Shown: piece by piece, positions 17,849-26,370 of the stretch
Layout: every line of letters begins with the position of its first letter
Position numbering within the stretch: position 1 is the first letter of the stretch
Source of the DNA: UBA4656 sp002405525
GTDB lineage: Bacteria; Pseudomonadota; Gammaproteobacteria; Xanthomonadales; Ahniellaceae
Assembly (NCBI GenBank): GCA_036723735.1
Contig: DAIMGT010000005.1
Coordinates: 34,659 to 98,658 of the forward strand
Direction of reading: 5' to 3'
Length of the DNA stretch: 64,000 nt
The notes under the pieces: model-generated
Database searches by the model: none
Told to the model about the DNA's origin: nothing
Seen by the model: only the letters and a program-made list of their open reading frames with translations
Program-made: the position numbers and the translations under genes

Positions 17849-18592
17849 TGTGCTTGCTTGCACTCGCCTGGCGCGAGCGCCAGGACTGGCCTTTGCTGGT
17901 CGCCGCCAATCGCGACGAGTTCCACCATCGGCCGGCCGCGCCGCTGGCTCGCTGGCCGGAAGGCTTCCTTGCCGGGCGTGACCTGGCGGCAGGCGGGACC
18001 TGGCTGGGCGCGCGCCCCGATGGCTGCTTCGCGGCGGTGACCAACCATCGCGGTCCCCCGGAGGCGACTCCGGGCCGGCGTTCGCGGGGGGGAACTGGTC
18101 GCGGACTTCCTCGCGTCCGACACGCCGCCGGCCGCACTCGCGGCCGCCGCGGTCGCGCGCACGGGCGACTATCGGGCTTTCAACCTGCTGCTTGGCGACG
18201 CAGGGTCGCTGTGGTGTGTCAGCAGTCGTTCGGGCGCCGCGCGGGAACTTGCGCCGGGCACCTACGTGCTGTCGAACCATTCGCTCGACACGCCTTGGCC
18301 GAAGGTGCGGCGCCTGCGTGGCCGCCTCGAGGCGGCGCTGATCCAGGCCGATCCGATGGTGCGCCTGTTCGAGGCCCTTGCCGACCGGACCCGGGCTGCC
18401 GACCACGGACTGCCGGGAACCGGCATTCCGCGCACCTGGGAAAGCGTGCTGTCGGCCGCGTTCATCGTGGCGGCGGGCTACGAGACACGCTGCAGCACGC
18501 TTCTCGCACTGGCCGCCCGGCGCGGGCGGATCCAGGAACGGAACTTCACCGGCGACGGCGGTTTGTCGAGCGATGCCGCCTTCGACTGGTAG
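17848..18592 (+). pseudogene. NRDE/TANGO2-family protein, frameshifted
   Basis: The ATG at 17848 opens M-C-L-L-A-L-A-W-R and A-A-N-R-D-E-F-H-H-R-P, the N-terminal Cys and N-R-D-E signature of the NRDE (TANGO2-like) family. The frame fails at a run of seven G (18086-18092). Taking six G joins it to E-L-V-A-D-F-L-A and then to the +1 frame ending N-F-T-G-D-G-G-L-S-S-D-A-A-F-D-W before the TAG at 18590. The restored product would be about 247 residues, normal for the family. The error is either a homopolymer miscall or a recent frameshift. It overlaps the preceding gene's stop, so they form one operon. Confidence 0.82.
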
Positions 18593-18609
18593 TCCGCGGA
18601 AGGCGGTGC

Positions 18610-18640
18610 AAAAAAAACGCGGGCACCCGGGCCCGCGCTT
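18610..18640 (-). terminator. Rho-independent terminator of the cold-shock gene
   Basis: Reading the minus strand, a 7-bp GC stem (cgcgggc / gcccgcg, 18618-18624 and 18631-18637) with a 6-base loop is followed by eight T. It lies just after the stop of the csp gene. Confidence 0.88.
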
Positions 18641-18665
18641 TGCCGGCTCCGCGGTGGACCACCAC

Positions 18666-18881
18666 TTACATCGGAACGACGTTCTCGGCCTGCAGGCCCT
18701 TCTGGCCCTGCACGACCTTGAACTGCACCTTCTGGCCCTCGGCGAGGGAACGCCGACCCGGGCCCGTGCTCACGATGGCGCGAAAGTGCACGAAGACGTC
18801 GGGTCCGTTGTCGCGCTTGATGAAGCCGTACCCCTTTTCGTCATTGAACCACTTGACGGTGCCGATCTGTTGGTCGCTCAT
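18666..18881 (-). CDS. cspA: Cold-shock protein (CspA family)
   Basis: The product is 71 residues, starting M-S-D-Q-Q-I-G-T-V-K-W-F-N. It carries the RNA-binding motifs K-G-Y-G-F-I (RNP1) and V-F-V-H-F (RNP2) and ends in E-N-V-V-P-M. It is a single OB-fold nucleic-acid chaperone that melts mRNA structure. An in-frame ATG 18 bases upstream would add M-F-E-A-T-A, but the shorter start is the family one. The gene has its own terminator. A 350-base leader-side gap upstream would fit the long 5' UTR usual for these genes. Confidence 0.95.
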   Translation of the reverse strand: MSDQQIGTVKWFNDEKGYGFIKRDNGPDVFVHFRAIVSTGPGRRSLAEGQKVQFKVVQGQKGLQAENVVPM

Positions 18882-19231
18882 TGCTGTTGCCTCGAACAAT
18901 TCTCGGTAACGTGCGTCCCCGTCGACGCACTACGACGCTGACGCCCGTGCCGGTTTGCATGCCCAGTCCCCTCGCGGGAGCCGGGACTTGACAAGCGGCC
19001 GCGCACGCGCAGCGAAAACACGATAACCCTGCCCCGGGAAAAAAGCCAGTCTCGGAGCCGCGCGCCGCCGGCGGCCGTGGCCGGTGCGGTCGGCTGCCGG
19101 GCGGCTCGCGGCTGCGCTGCCCGGCGTCGTGGTGAGGATTTCTGTCGCGGTCCGTCCGGATCGGTGCTTCCCGATTCCGACCGGCGTGCGGGGGAGGGCG
19201 CGGTCGGCCCGCGGTCCCGCGACCGTCGCGG
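18882..19231. other. Intergenic region upstream of csp and downstream of the alcohol dehydrogenase
   Basis: 350 bases without a gene. It should hold the csp promoter and 5' UTR on the minus strand, but I could not pick a convincing -35/-10 pair. A GC-rich palindrome (gccgccggcggc, near 19063-19074) sits 30 bases before a T6 run on the minus strand and could be the dehydrogenase terminator, though the spacing is poor. Confidence 0.4.
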
Positions 19232-20245
19232 TCAGCCGAAGTCGTTGTCGAGCACGACGCGCCATCGCGCCTTGCCGGCGCGCAAGTGCTCCAGCGCGTC
19301 GTTGACGCGCGAGAGCGGGAACCTCTCGACCACCGGCGCGATGGCGTGGCGGGCGCAGAAGGCCAGCATGTCGGTCACTGTCGCCGGGCTGCCGAGCGGC
19401 GAGCCGGACAGCGAGCGCTGCCCGCCGATCAGCGCGAAGGCCGGAACCGGAATCGGCTCCAGGACCGCGCCGACCACATGCAGCCGCCCGCGCGGCGCGA
19501 GGGCGCCGAGGAAACCGGCCCAAGGCAGCGCGACATTGGCGGTCACGAGAATGAAGTCGAAGCGGCCCGCAAGGGCCTTGAGGGCGCGTTCGTCGTGGGT
19601 TCCGGTCGCATGGTGCGCACCGAGCGCGAGCGCTTCGACACGTTTGGCCTCGGTCGAGGTGAAGGCGGTGACCTCGCAGCCCCACGCGCGCAGGAACCGC
19701 AGCGCCAGGTGGCCAAGGCCGCCGATGCCGACCACGCCGACGCGATCGGTCGGCTTCACGCCAAACGCGTGGATCGGTCCGAACACCGTGATGCCGCCGC
19801 AGAACAGCGGGCCCGCGCTGCCCGCATCGAGCCCCTCGGGCAGCGGGGTCGCCCACACCCAGTGACAGCGCACGCGGTCGGCGAAGCCGCCGTGGCCGTC
19901 GGTGATCAGCCCGGCCGAGGCGGCGCACAGGTGCTGGTCGCCGCGTAGGCAATCGATGCAGTGCATGCAGCTTCCGGCATACCAGCCGACCCCGACCCGA
20001 TCACCGACCCGGATCCGCCGGACCGCGGCCCCCGTGTCGACCACCCGGCCGACCACCTCGTGCCCCGGGACGAAGGGATAGGCAGTGCGCCGCCAGTCGT
20101 TGTCGAGCATCGACAGGTCGGAATGGCAGACGCCGCAGTGTTCGACCGCGACCTCGACATGGTCGTCCGGCAGTCGGCCGGGTTCGTACGACCACGCTGC
20201 GAGCGGGCCGGCGGGTCGGGTGGCGGCGAAGGCACGGATGGTCAA
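19232..20245 (-). CDS. Zinc-dependent alcohol dehydrogenase, cinnamyl-alcohol-dehydrogenase/YahK type
   Basis: From a TTG at 20245 the product is 337 residues. It shows the catalytic zinc site C-G-V-C-H-S-D with G-H-E-V-V-G, the four structural zinc cysteines in C-M-H-C-I-D-C-L-R-G-D-Q-H-L-C, and a Rossmann motif G-I-G-G-L-G-H-L-A. Enzymes of this group reduce aldehydes with NADPH. The open frame extends to 21058, but the extra part overlaps the divergent CHAD gene and shows no family sequence. TTG was chosen because the conserved N-terminus begins immediately after it. Confidence 0.88.
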   Translation of the reverse strand: MTIRAFAATRPAGPLAAWSYEPGRLPDDHVEVAVEHCGVCHSDLSMLDNDWRRTAYPFVPGHEVVGRVVDTGAAVRRIRVGDRVGVGWYAGSCMHCIDCLRGDQHLCAASAGLITDGHGGFADRVRCHWVWATPLPEGLDAGSAGPLFCGGITVFGPIHAFGVKPTDRVGVVGIGGLGHLALRFLRAWGCEVTAFTSTEAKRVEALALGAHHATGTHDERALKALAGRFDFILVTANVALPWAGFLGALAPRGRLHVVGAVLEPIPVPAFALIGGQRSLSGSPLGSPATVTDMLAFCARHAIAPVVERFPLSRVNDALEHLRAGKARWRVVLDNDFG

Positions 20246-20362
20246 GGTTCGCGCTCCGCGAGGCTTTCCAGTATGCGCTTCGGGCACGCCGTCTCCAAGC
20301 GGCTTGCGCACGCCCCCGCCCCGGGCACATGCTGAGCTCCGCGCGCGAAGGGTGGGTGCCGC

Positions 20363-21268
20363 ATGGCTTACCAGATCGATCCGGGCGATTCGCCTTCCCT
20401 TGGTCTGCGGCGGGTCTTCGCTGAGCAGGTCGCCGCAGCGCGGGCGCACCTCGATCGGCCGGCGCGCGAGGTCCACGCGGCGATCCACGACGCGCGACGC
20501 GCGATGCGGCGCGCGCGCGCAGCGCAGGCGCTGCTGCGTCCGCGGCTCGACCGCGAGCGATGGACCGCCTGCAGCGCCAGCCTGCGGTCGGCCGGCGCTC
20601 TGCTGTCGCCGCTGCGCGACGCGCAGTCGGTGGTCGAGGCCATCGAGGCGCACCTGGCGCAGGCCGGGGTCGCGCTGGACGAGGCGGAGCGCTCGCGCCT
20701 GCTGCGCAGCCTGCGCTCGCGCCGCGATCGGATCGTCGGCGCCGGCGGGCCTGCGCTGGACAGCGCGCGCCGATGGGTTGCGCGCGCGGCGGACGACGGG
20801 CCGGGGCCGCTCGAAGGCTTCGACCAGCAGGCGCTGGCGCGCGGCCTCGCGGCGGGCCGAACGCGTCTTGATCGCGCCCTGAACGATGCCCTCGCGGCAC
20901 CGCCCGACGGCGCGGCCTGGCATCGACTGCGGCAGCGCGCGCGGGTCCATTGGCTTCAACTCGAGCTGGTAGCGAACGCTTGGCCCGCGGTCCTGGGCGC
21001 CCTCGCCGCCGAGGCCAAACGCCTTTCGCAGTCGCTCGGTGAGGAACGGGATCTGCAACTGCTCGACGCGTGGCTGTCGCGCCGCCGCGGGGTGATGCCC
21101 GGGGGGCGTCCCCTGCCGGCGGTGCGCGCCGACGTGGCCGCATTGCGGGCCCGCCTGCGGGAGCGTGCGCTGCGCATCGCTCGCCGCATCGCCATCGAAC
21201 CGCCGCGCCGCTTCGCGCGCCGCGTGGCTGGGCTGCGGGCTTTGCGGGGCGGCGCGGACGGCGGCTGA
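20363..21268 (+). CDS. CHAD-domain protein
   Basis: This 301-residue, Arg- and Ala-rich helical protein has the CHAD pattern. It begins with V-H-A-A-I-H-D-A-R-R-A-M-R-R-A-R (a conserved H-x-x-R-x-x-x-R-R helix) and has a second, similar half containing R-A-R-V-H-W-L-Q-L-E-L. CHAD domains bind polyphosphate through conserved His and basic residues. The common CYTH partner domain is not fused or adjacent. Start is ATG 20363. It is divergent from the alcohol dehydrogenase. Confidence 0.82.
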   Translation: MAYQIDPGDSPSLGLRRVFAEQVAAARAHLDRPAREVHAAIHDARRAMRRARAAQALLRPRLDRERWTACSASLRSAGALLSPLRDAQSVVEAIEAHLAQAGVALDEAERSRLLRSLRSRRDRIVGAGGPALDSARRWVARAADDGPGPLEGFDQQALARGLAAGRTRLDRALNDALAAPPDGAAWHRLRQRARVHWLQLELVANAWPAVLGALAAEAKRLSQSLGEERDLQLLDAWLSRRRGVMPGGRPLPAVRADVAALRARLRERALRIARRIAIEPPRRFARRVAGLRALRGGADGG

Positions 21269-21452
21269 TCGGGCGCTCCAGGTCGCCGGCGTTGTCGCTG
21301 TTCGTGGAATGACTCCTGCAGGAGCGTGTCTGCCGCGGCCGCCCCGTGCGGCCGTCAGGTCGCTGCGGGGGCGTCGTGGTGGTCGATGTTATGCTTTGCG
21401 CGGCGGCACCCAACGCCGCGATGGAACACCCAAATCCTGCGAGGGGATGGTC

Positions 21453-22175
21453 ATGAGTCGTGTGCTTTGCGTGGCACTGGCCCTGGCGGGCCTGGCGGTG
21501 GCGGATCCGGTGATGGCCCAGCGCGGCAGCGGCAAACCGGTGGTGGCGGTGACCGAGTTCCGCAACGAATCTGGTGCGGCATGGTGGCGCGGCGGCGTCG
21601 GCTGGGAACTTGCCGGCATGCTGACCAACGAACTGGCGTCGACCGGTGACTTCAAGGTCGTCGAGCGCAACAAGATCGAAGACGTGCTGTCGGAGCAGAA
21701 CCTCGCCGCGTCTGGCCGGGTCGCGCCTGGGACCGGTGCCAAGATCGGCAAGTTGACCGGTGCGCAGTACCTCATCACCGGCACGGTGAGCGCCTACGAG
21801 GAAGAAACCTCGAGCACCGGCGGTGGCATCTCGTTCGGCGGTGTCTCGCTCGGTGGCAAGTCGGAGCGTGCCTACCTCGCGATCGACCTGCGCGTGATCA
21901 ACGCCACCACCGGCGAGGTCGATTTCGTGCGCACGATCGAGGGCAACGCGAAGGGCGGCGGGATGAGCATCGGCCTCTACCGCGGAGGCTTCGGCGGCGC
22001 CCTGTCGCAGGAGAACAAGACCCCGGCCGGCAAAGCGATCAGGGCCGCACTGGTCGAGGCGACCGACTATCTGTCCTGCGTGATGGTGCAGCAGGATGGC
22101 TGCGAGTCCGAGTACGACGCGAAAGAGAATCGCCGCCGGGAGAAGACGCGAGGCGCGCTCGACCTCGACGACTGA
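21453..22175 (+). CDS. Exported CsgG-family protein
   Basis: The 240-residue product has a signal peptide (M-S-R-V-L-C-V-A-L-A-L-A-G...V-M-A-Q) and the CsgG/HfaB fold signature: V-A-V-T-E-F-x-N-E-S, then W-E-L-A-G-M-L-T-N-E-L-A-S-T-G-D-F-K-V-V-E-R, and A-Q-Y-L-I-T-G-T-V. No lipobox Cys is present, so it is probably a soluble periplasmic relative rather than the curli pore. The ATG at 21453 has GAGGGG 7 bases upstream; an in-frame ATG at 21447 is possible. No curli genes are nearby. Confidence 0.85.
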   Translation: MSRVLCVALALAGLAVADPVMAQRGSGKPVVAVTEFRNESGAAWWRGGVGWELAGMLTNELASTGDFKVVERNKIEDVLSEQNLAASGRVAPGTGAKIGKLTGAQYLITGTVSAYEEETSSTGGGISFGGVSLGGKSERAYLAIDLRVINATTGEVDFVRTIEGNAKGGGMSIGLYRGGFGGALSQENKTPAGKAIRAALVEATDYLSCVMVQQDGCESEYDAKENRRREKTRGALDLDD

Positions 22176-22179
22176 CAGT

Positions 22180-22449
22180 CTGAGAAAAAGCACAGCTTCT
22201 CAGGCCGGCCACGGATGGCCCGCGTGCGGGTCATGCACGCAAGGGCATCACCCGCGGGAGCGGGAGCGAGTCCGGACCTGCGCCGGACTCGCNNNNNNNN
22301 NNCCTCCCCGCCGCCCTCCCTGTGTCGCCCCGGGGGCGTTTACTCCTCTTATGCCCATCCCCCGCTGTGGGTTGCGTCCGCCCTCCCTTCCCCCCCCCCC
22401 GCGACTGGAAAAACCCACGGGCTGCGGTTTTTTCACAGCCTCTGAGAGG
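22180..22449 (-). repeat. Interspersed hairpin repeat, copy 4, interrupted by an assembly gap
   Basis: It starts with a decayed hairpin (ctgagaa...ttctcag, 22180-22202). The 'ggccggccacggatggcccg' linker, 'gtcatgcacgcaagggcatc' and a second-hairpin module (gagtccggacctgcgccgga) follow. The third module (gactggaaaaaccca and gcggttttttcac) resumes at 22403 and ends in cagcctctgagag. About 110 bases of N and low-quality-looking sequence separate the two parts. Confidence 0.72.
22293..22302. other. Assembly gap (10 N) followed by suspect sequence
   Basis: Ten N are followed by about 98 C-rich bases, ending in a run of 11 C (22390-22400), that match no other repeat copy. This looks like a scaffold join or low-quality read ends rather than genomic sequence. 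Confidence 0.8.
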
Positions 22450-22520
22450 GAGACCCCGCAATAAGCATTCGTCGGCATACTGCGCGCACGCCCAACAGCG
22501 CGAGATGGTCGCTGGGAGCC

Positions 22521-23626
22521 GTGCGGAAGCGAGTCGGACGGAAGCCTTCCCTCGATCCGGTGGATGTTCGCGCTTTGGAGTCGATCGTCGCCGAACGGAC
22601 TCATGCGTCGCTTGGCGAGATCACGCGCGAACTGCAGGTGCGTTGCGATGTGCGGGTCTGTGACGCCACCGTTCGCAAGGCGTTGCGCGGTGCTGGCGTT
22701 GTGCGTTCCACGCCGGCCAGAGGACCCGCGCCGAGCCGCCGAGGCCTCCGTCGCCAAGCGCTACGGATACCCCAACCCGCATCGTCGCAAGAGCGCAGGC
22801 GGCGGCATGGAGACCGACCTGATCGAAGCCGAGTGGGCCCTGGTATCCGATCTGTTCGATCAGCGTGGGAAACGCGGCAGACCGGCGGACCACAATCGCA
22901 AGTTGATGGTCGACGCCTGCTGCTACGTCGTGCGCACAGGCTGTGCGTGGCGCCTGCTGCCGAGGAACTTCCCGCCTTGGCTGGCGGTTTACAGGTTCTA
23001 CAAGCACTGCGCTGAAGCCAATCGCTTTGAAGCCATGCACGACCGGTTGCGCAAGCAGTGGCGCGAACGCGTCGGCAAGGCGCCCGAACCCACGGCCGCC
23101 ATCATCGACGCGCAAAGCACCCGCAGCACGGCGCAGGGCGGCATGGTGGGATTCGATACCGGCAAGAGGGTCAAGGGCCGCAAGCGTCATCTGGTGGTTG
23201 ATGCGCTCGGGCTGCTCATCGCGATCACCCTCACCGCCGCGAGCATCCAGGACCGCGATGCCTCACCTGAGGTGGTGGGCCGCGCCGTCGTGAAAGCCCC
23301 CGGCCTGGCAAAACTCTACGCAGACGCCGCGTATGCGGGTCGCTGTGCGCAGGCCGTCGAGTCCGCTCATCCGAATCTCAAGGCCGAGATCGTCTGCCAT
23401 CCCGCTAAGCGCAGCACGGGCACCCCACACGACTCACAGTTTTCCCTGTGGCCCACTCAACCCTCGCCCGGCTTCGTCGTTCAAGCCAAGCGCTGGGCTG
23501 TCGAACGGAGACACGCATGGAACGAGTGTGCCAGACGCCTCATCGCCCAACCATGATCGTTCCGATTGGGCGCCTTTGGCGTGGGTCTGGCTCGTTGACG
23601 CGCGCATCCACTCGCCACACGATTAG
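22521..23626 (+). pseudogene. IS5-superfamily transposase with N-terminal HTH extension, frameshifted
   Basis: A GTG at 22521 opens a helix-turn-helix segment (R-K-R-V-G-R-K-P-S-L, A-S-L-G-E-I-T-R-E-L, A-T-V-R-K-A-L). The frame shifts near 22720-22745 into K-R-Y-G-Y-P-N-P-H-R-R-K and then the DDE transposase. Visible catalytic regions are I-I-D-A-Q-S-T-R-S, L-Y-A-D-A-A-Y-A-G and W-A-V-E-R-R-H-A-W-N-E. A second frameshift (one extra A near 23551-23554) separates A-R-R-L-I-A from H-D-R-S-D-W-A-P-L-A-W-V-W-L. Both breaks look like single-base indels, so the element is probably inactive unless the first is a programmed frameshift. Clear terminal inverted repeats flanking the gene were not found. 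Confidence 0.85.
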
Positions 23627-23629
23627 CCT

Positions 23630-23899
23630 AGGGAGCCTCTGAACAAGGATCCGCACCCGCGCCGGAGGTTCCGCGCCGGCCAGCAAGGCGCGCGTTGCCG
23701 GGCGCGGTGGTTCAGCGCGCAAGACGCGCAACGAGGCTGGATGGCCGCACAATCCCGCCCCTGCGGGTTGCTTCTGTGCGCGCCCGCGCCCGGATTGGCC
23801 GCCTTGGCCGTGGAACGACCACGCCCCGGCGTGGCGCCCGCTTTGGTGCGGACGCGCACAGGAACGACGCGGGTGTGGATCCTTGTTCAGAGGCTCCCT
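23630..23899. mobile_element. MITE-like element with 32-bp terminal inverted repeats
   Basis: The left end (23630-23661) begins agggagcctctgaacaagga. The right end (23868-23899) is its inverted copy with one mismatch in 32 bases. The 270-bp interior encodes nothing recognisable. The ggagcctctgaacaa tip resembles ends of IS5-type elements, so the adjacent transposase family could have mobilised it; that is inference. No target duplication is evident. Confidence 0.82.
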
Positions 23900-24002
23900 T
23901 GCAATTCATTTGGGAAACACCCGCTGAGACCGCTGCCACGACGTAAGGGCGTCCGCAGGGCGATCGTCGCGCCGCGGCCGTCGCCGTGGTCTGCCGGGGG
24001 CA

Positions 24003-25612
24003 TCAGACGCGCGGCGTGCCGCGTCCCCGGGGGCCGCGGCCACCACCACCCGGTCCGCGATTGCCACCGCCCGGCCCGTGATTGCCACTGCCAGGTCCGC
24101 GATTGCCGCCACCCGGTCCGCGATTGCCGCCNNNNNNNNNNNNNNNNNNNNNNNNNNNNNNNNNNNNNNNNNNNNNNNNNNNNNNNNNNNNNNNNNNNNN
24201 NNNNNNNNNNNNNNNNNNNNNNNNNNNNNNNCGTGATTGCCACTGCCAGGTCCGCGATTGCCGCCACCCGGTCCGCGATTGCCGCCGCCAGGCCCACGGT
24301 TGCCGCTCTGCGGCCCCCGCTTGCCCGGCGGCCGGGGGCGCGCGCCATCCTGACGCCGGTCGCTGTGCGGAGACCCCTGAGGGCCGCCCTCGTCACGCCG
24401 TGCGTAGGCATGGTCGGACGGAAAACCGAACGGCATTGCCGACTGCGATCCGCGCCCGCCGGGGCGCTTGCGTTTGCGAGGCTGACTCGCCCCGGGCGCA
24501 CCGCCGGGACCACCCGGCGACCAGGTTCGAATGGCGGCCGGATTGGCGTCGTTCCACGCCGTGCCGGGCGCACCGGCGCCACCACGCCCGCGGCGCGCTC
24601 CGGCGGCGCCGGCCTTCTTGCCGCGACGCTTGCCCGGGCGCTGGCTGGCGCGGTCGTCGCGCAAGTGGTCGAAGGCGCGCAGTTCGCGTGCCTCCGCCTC
24701 GCCGTGGATGTCGAAACTGCTGCGCGCGCGGCCCGCCGGCTTGAACTCCTGCGCCGACTTCGCGGCCCGCCGCACGCCGATCACCGATTTAAGCGTCAGG
24801 GTCTGCGGCGCCTCGGCGAGGTCGACCGATGCGCGCAGGGCGCGGTACTGCTCCGCCGTCAGCGCGCGCCAGTGGCCGCGCCGCAACTCGCGCGGAAGTT
24901 CCACGCTGCCGTAGCGAATGCGCTTGAGGCGGCTGACCTGGACGCCCTGCGACTCCCACAGCCTTCGGACCTCGCGATTGCGTCCCTCGCGCAGGGTCAC
25001 GCGCAGCCACGAGTGGCTTTCGCCGAGGTTGATCACCGCGACCTGGTCGAATCGCGCCGGTCCGTCATCGAGTTCGACCCCTTCGCGCAGCCGCGCGAGC
25101 ATGGCCTCGTCGACCGGGCCGTGGATGCGGCACACGTACTCGCGCTCCACCTCTCCGCTGGGATGCATCAGCGCGTTGGCCAGTTCGCCGTCGGTGGTCA
25201 GCAACAGCAGGCCGGTGGTGTTGATGTCGAGGCGACCGACCGAAACCCAGCGCGCGGTCTTCAGGCGCGGCAGGTTCTCGAACACGGTGGGACGACCCTC
25301 CGGGTCGTCGGTGGTGGTCACCTCGCCCTCGGGCTTGTGGTAGACCAGCACCTGCGCCTCCTCGGGCTCGGCGGCGACGGCGATGTAGGCCTTGCCGTCG
25401 ATCTCGACACGGTCGCCACTGCGCACCGATCCACCCAGTTCGGCCGCCACGCCGTTGACGCGCACCTCGCCGGCCTCGATGCGCTCCTCCAGCGCGCGGC
25501 GCGAGCCGAGCCCGGCGTTCGCGAGGACCTTCTGCAGCCGCTCCTCGATGCCTCCCGCGGAGCGCGCGTCGCGCTTGAGCGACAGCAGGGAGCGATTGGC
25601 GGGCGTGTTCAT
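24003..25612 (-). CDS. rluB: 23S rRNA pseudouridine synthase RluB, with gapped repetitive tail
   Basis: It starts at ATG 25612. An S4 domain (R-L-Q-K-V-L-A-N-A-G-L-G-S-R-R) precedes the pseudouridine synthase core with catalytic G-R-L-D-I-N-T-T-G-L-L-L-L-T and E-G-R-N-R-E-V-R-R-L-W. RluB modifies U2605 (E. coli numbering) of 23S rRNA. The C-terminal tail is basic and Gly-rich and ends in tandem G-G-G-N-R-G-P units (21-base DNA repeats), which is where 100 N (24132-24231) were inserted. After the gap the same repeat continues in another frame and ends G-R-G-T-P-R-V-stop at 24003, which I take as the true end. A frame running on to 23906 is an artefact of the arbitrary gap length. Confidence 0.88.
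24060..24300 (-). repeat. 21-base tandem repeat in the rluB tail, with 100-N gap
   Basis: On the minus strand, units of ggcggcaatcgcggaccggg plus one base repeat on both sides of the N run, coding G-G-N-R-G-P-G. The true copy number is unknown because the assembler could not cross the array. Confidence 0.85.
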
Positions 25613-26370
25613 GCGGAACTTCCGGTGATTTGCGTGGCGTCGGTGCCGGTCGCGCCGGGCACCGGTTCGACGGCCGTCACCGTGGCGGCGGAGTGCGCAG
25701 TGGGGTCGGTCGTGGCGGCTGCGACATCGGCGGTTTCGTCGGTCGCGGATTCATCGGCCGCTCCTCGCCCAGTGCCGTGCAGCGGCGGCAGCACACGCTC
25801 GGCGTCGGGCAGCGGCAGCTGCGGGTCGAAGTCCTCGAGGTCGCGGATCGCCGCCAGCGGCGGCAACTCGTCGAGGCTCTTGAGGTTGAAATGGTCGAGG
25901 AACTGGCGCGTCGTGCCGAGCAGCGCCGGACGGCCCGGTACGTCGCGGTGGCCGACCACGCGCACCCAATCGCGCTCCTCCAGTGTGCGGATGATGCTGC
26001 TGGACACCACCACGCCGCGGATCTGCTCGATTTCGGCGCGCGTGATCGGCTGCCGGTAGGCGATCAGCGCCAGCGTCTCCAGCAGGGCGCGGGAGTATCG
26101 GGTCTGGCGTTCGGTCCACATCCGCGCCACCCATGGGTGGACGTCCTGCCGGACCTGGTAGCGGAATCCGCTGGCGACCTCGACCAACGCTACACCGCGT
26201 CCCCCGCATTCCGACTGCAGGTCCTGCAGCGCCTGCGCGATGGCCTCCGATCCGACCGGTTCGGCGTCGGAGAACAGTGCGGCAAGCTGCGCCGGCGAGA
26301 GCGGCTGACCTGCCGCGAGCAGTGCGGCTTCGACGATGCGCTTGACGAGCTGCGGGTCCATGAGCCTCAT
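25609..26370 (-). CDS. scpB: Segregation and condensation protein ScpB
   Basis: The 253-residue protein has two winged-helix domains: K-R-I-V-E-A-A-L-L-A-A-G-Q-P-L-S, then R-A-L-L-E-T-L-A-L-I-A-Y-R-Q-P-I-T-R-A-E-I and R-G-V-V-V-S-S-S-I-I-R-T-L. The C-terminal 60 residues are Ala/Thr/Asp-rich and disordered. ScpB dimerises and binds ScpA in the SMC condensin complex. Its ATG overlaps the scpA stop (ATGA), and its stop overlaps the rluB start by 4 bases, so scpA-scpB-rluB is one operon. Confidence 0.95.
   Translation of the reverse strand: MRLMDPQLVKRIVEAALLAAGQPLSPAQLAALFSDAEPVGSEAIAQALQDLQSECGGRGVALVEVASGFRYQVRQDVHPWVARMWTERQTRYSRALLETLALIAYRQPITRAEIEQIRGVVVSSSIIRTLEERDWVRVVGHRDVPGRPALLGTTRQFLDHFNLKSLDELPPLAAIRDLEDFDPQLPLPDAERVLPPLHGTGRGAADESATDETADVAAATTDPTAHSAATVTAVEPVPGATGTDATQITGSSA

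Noticed and set aside
20246..21058. N-terminal extension of the alcohol dehydrogenase to 21058
   Set aside because: The extension is antisense to the CHAD gene and adds 270 residues absent from the family.
23906..24002. Extension of rluB beyond 24003
   Set aside because: This frame is reached only by counting the 100-N gap as real length. The repeat after the gap, read in the frame that keeps G-G-N-R-G-P-G, ends properly at 24003.
24060..24300. CRISPR array at the repeats around the N run
   Set aside because: The units are contiguous 21-mers coding for G-G-N-R-G-P-G, without spacers, inside a gene.
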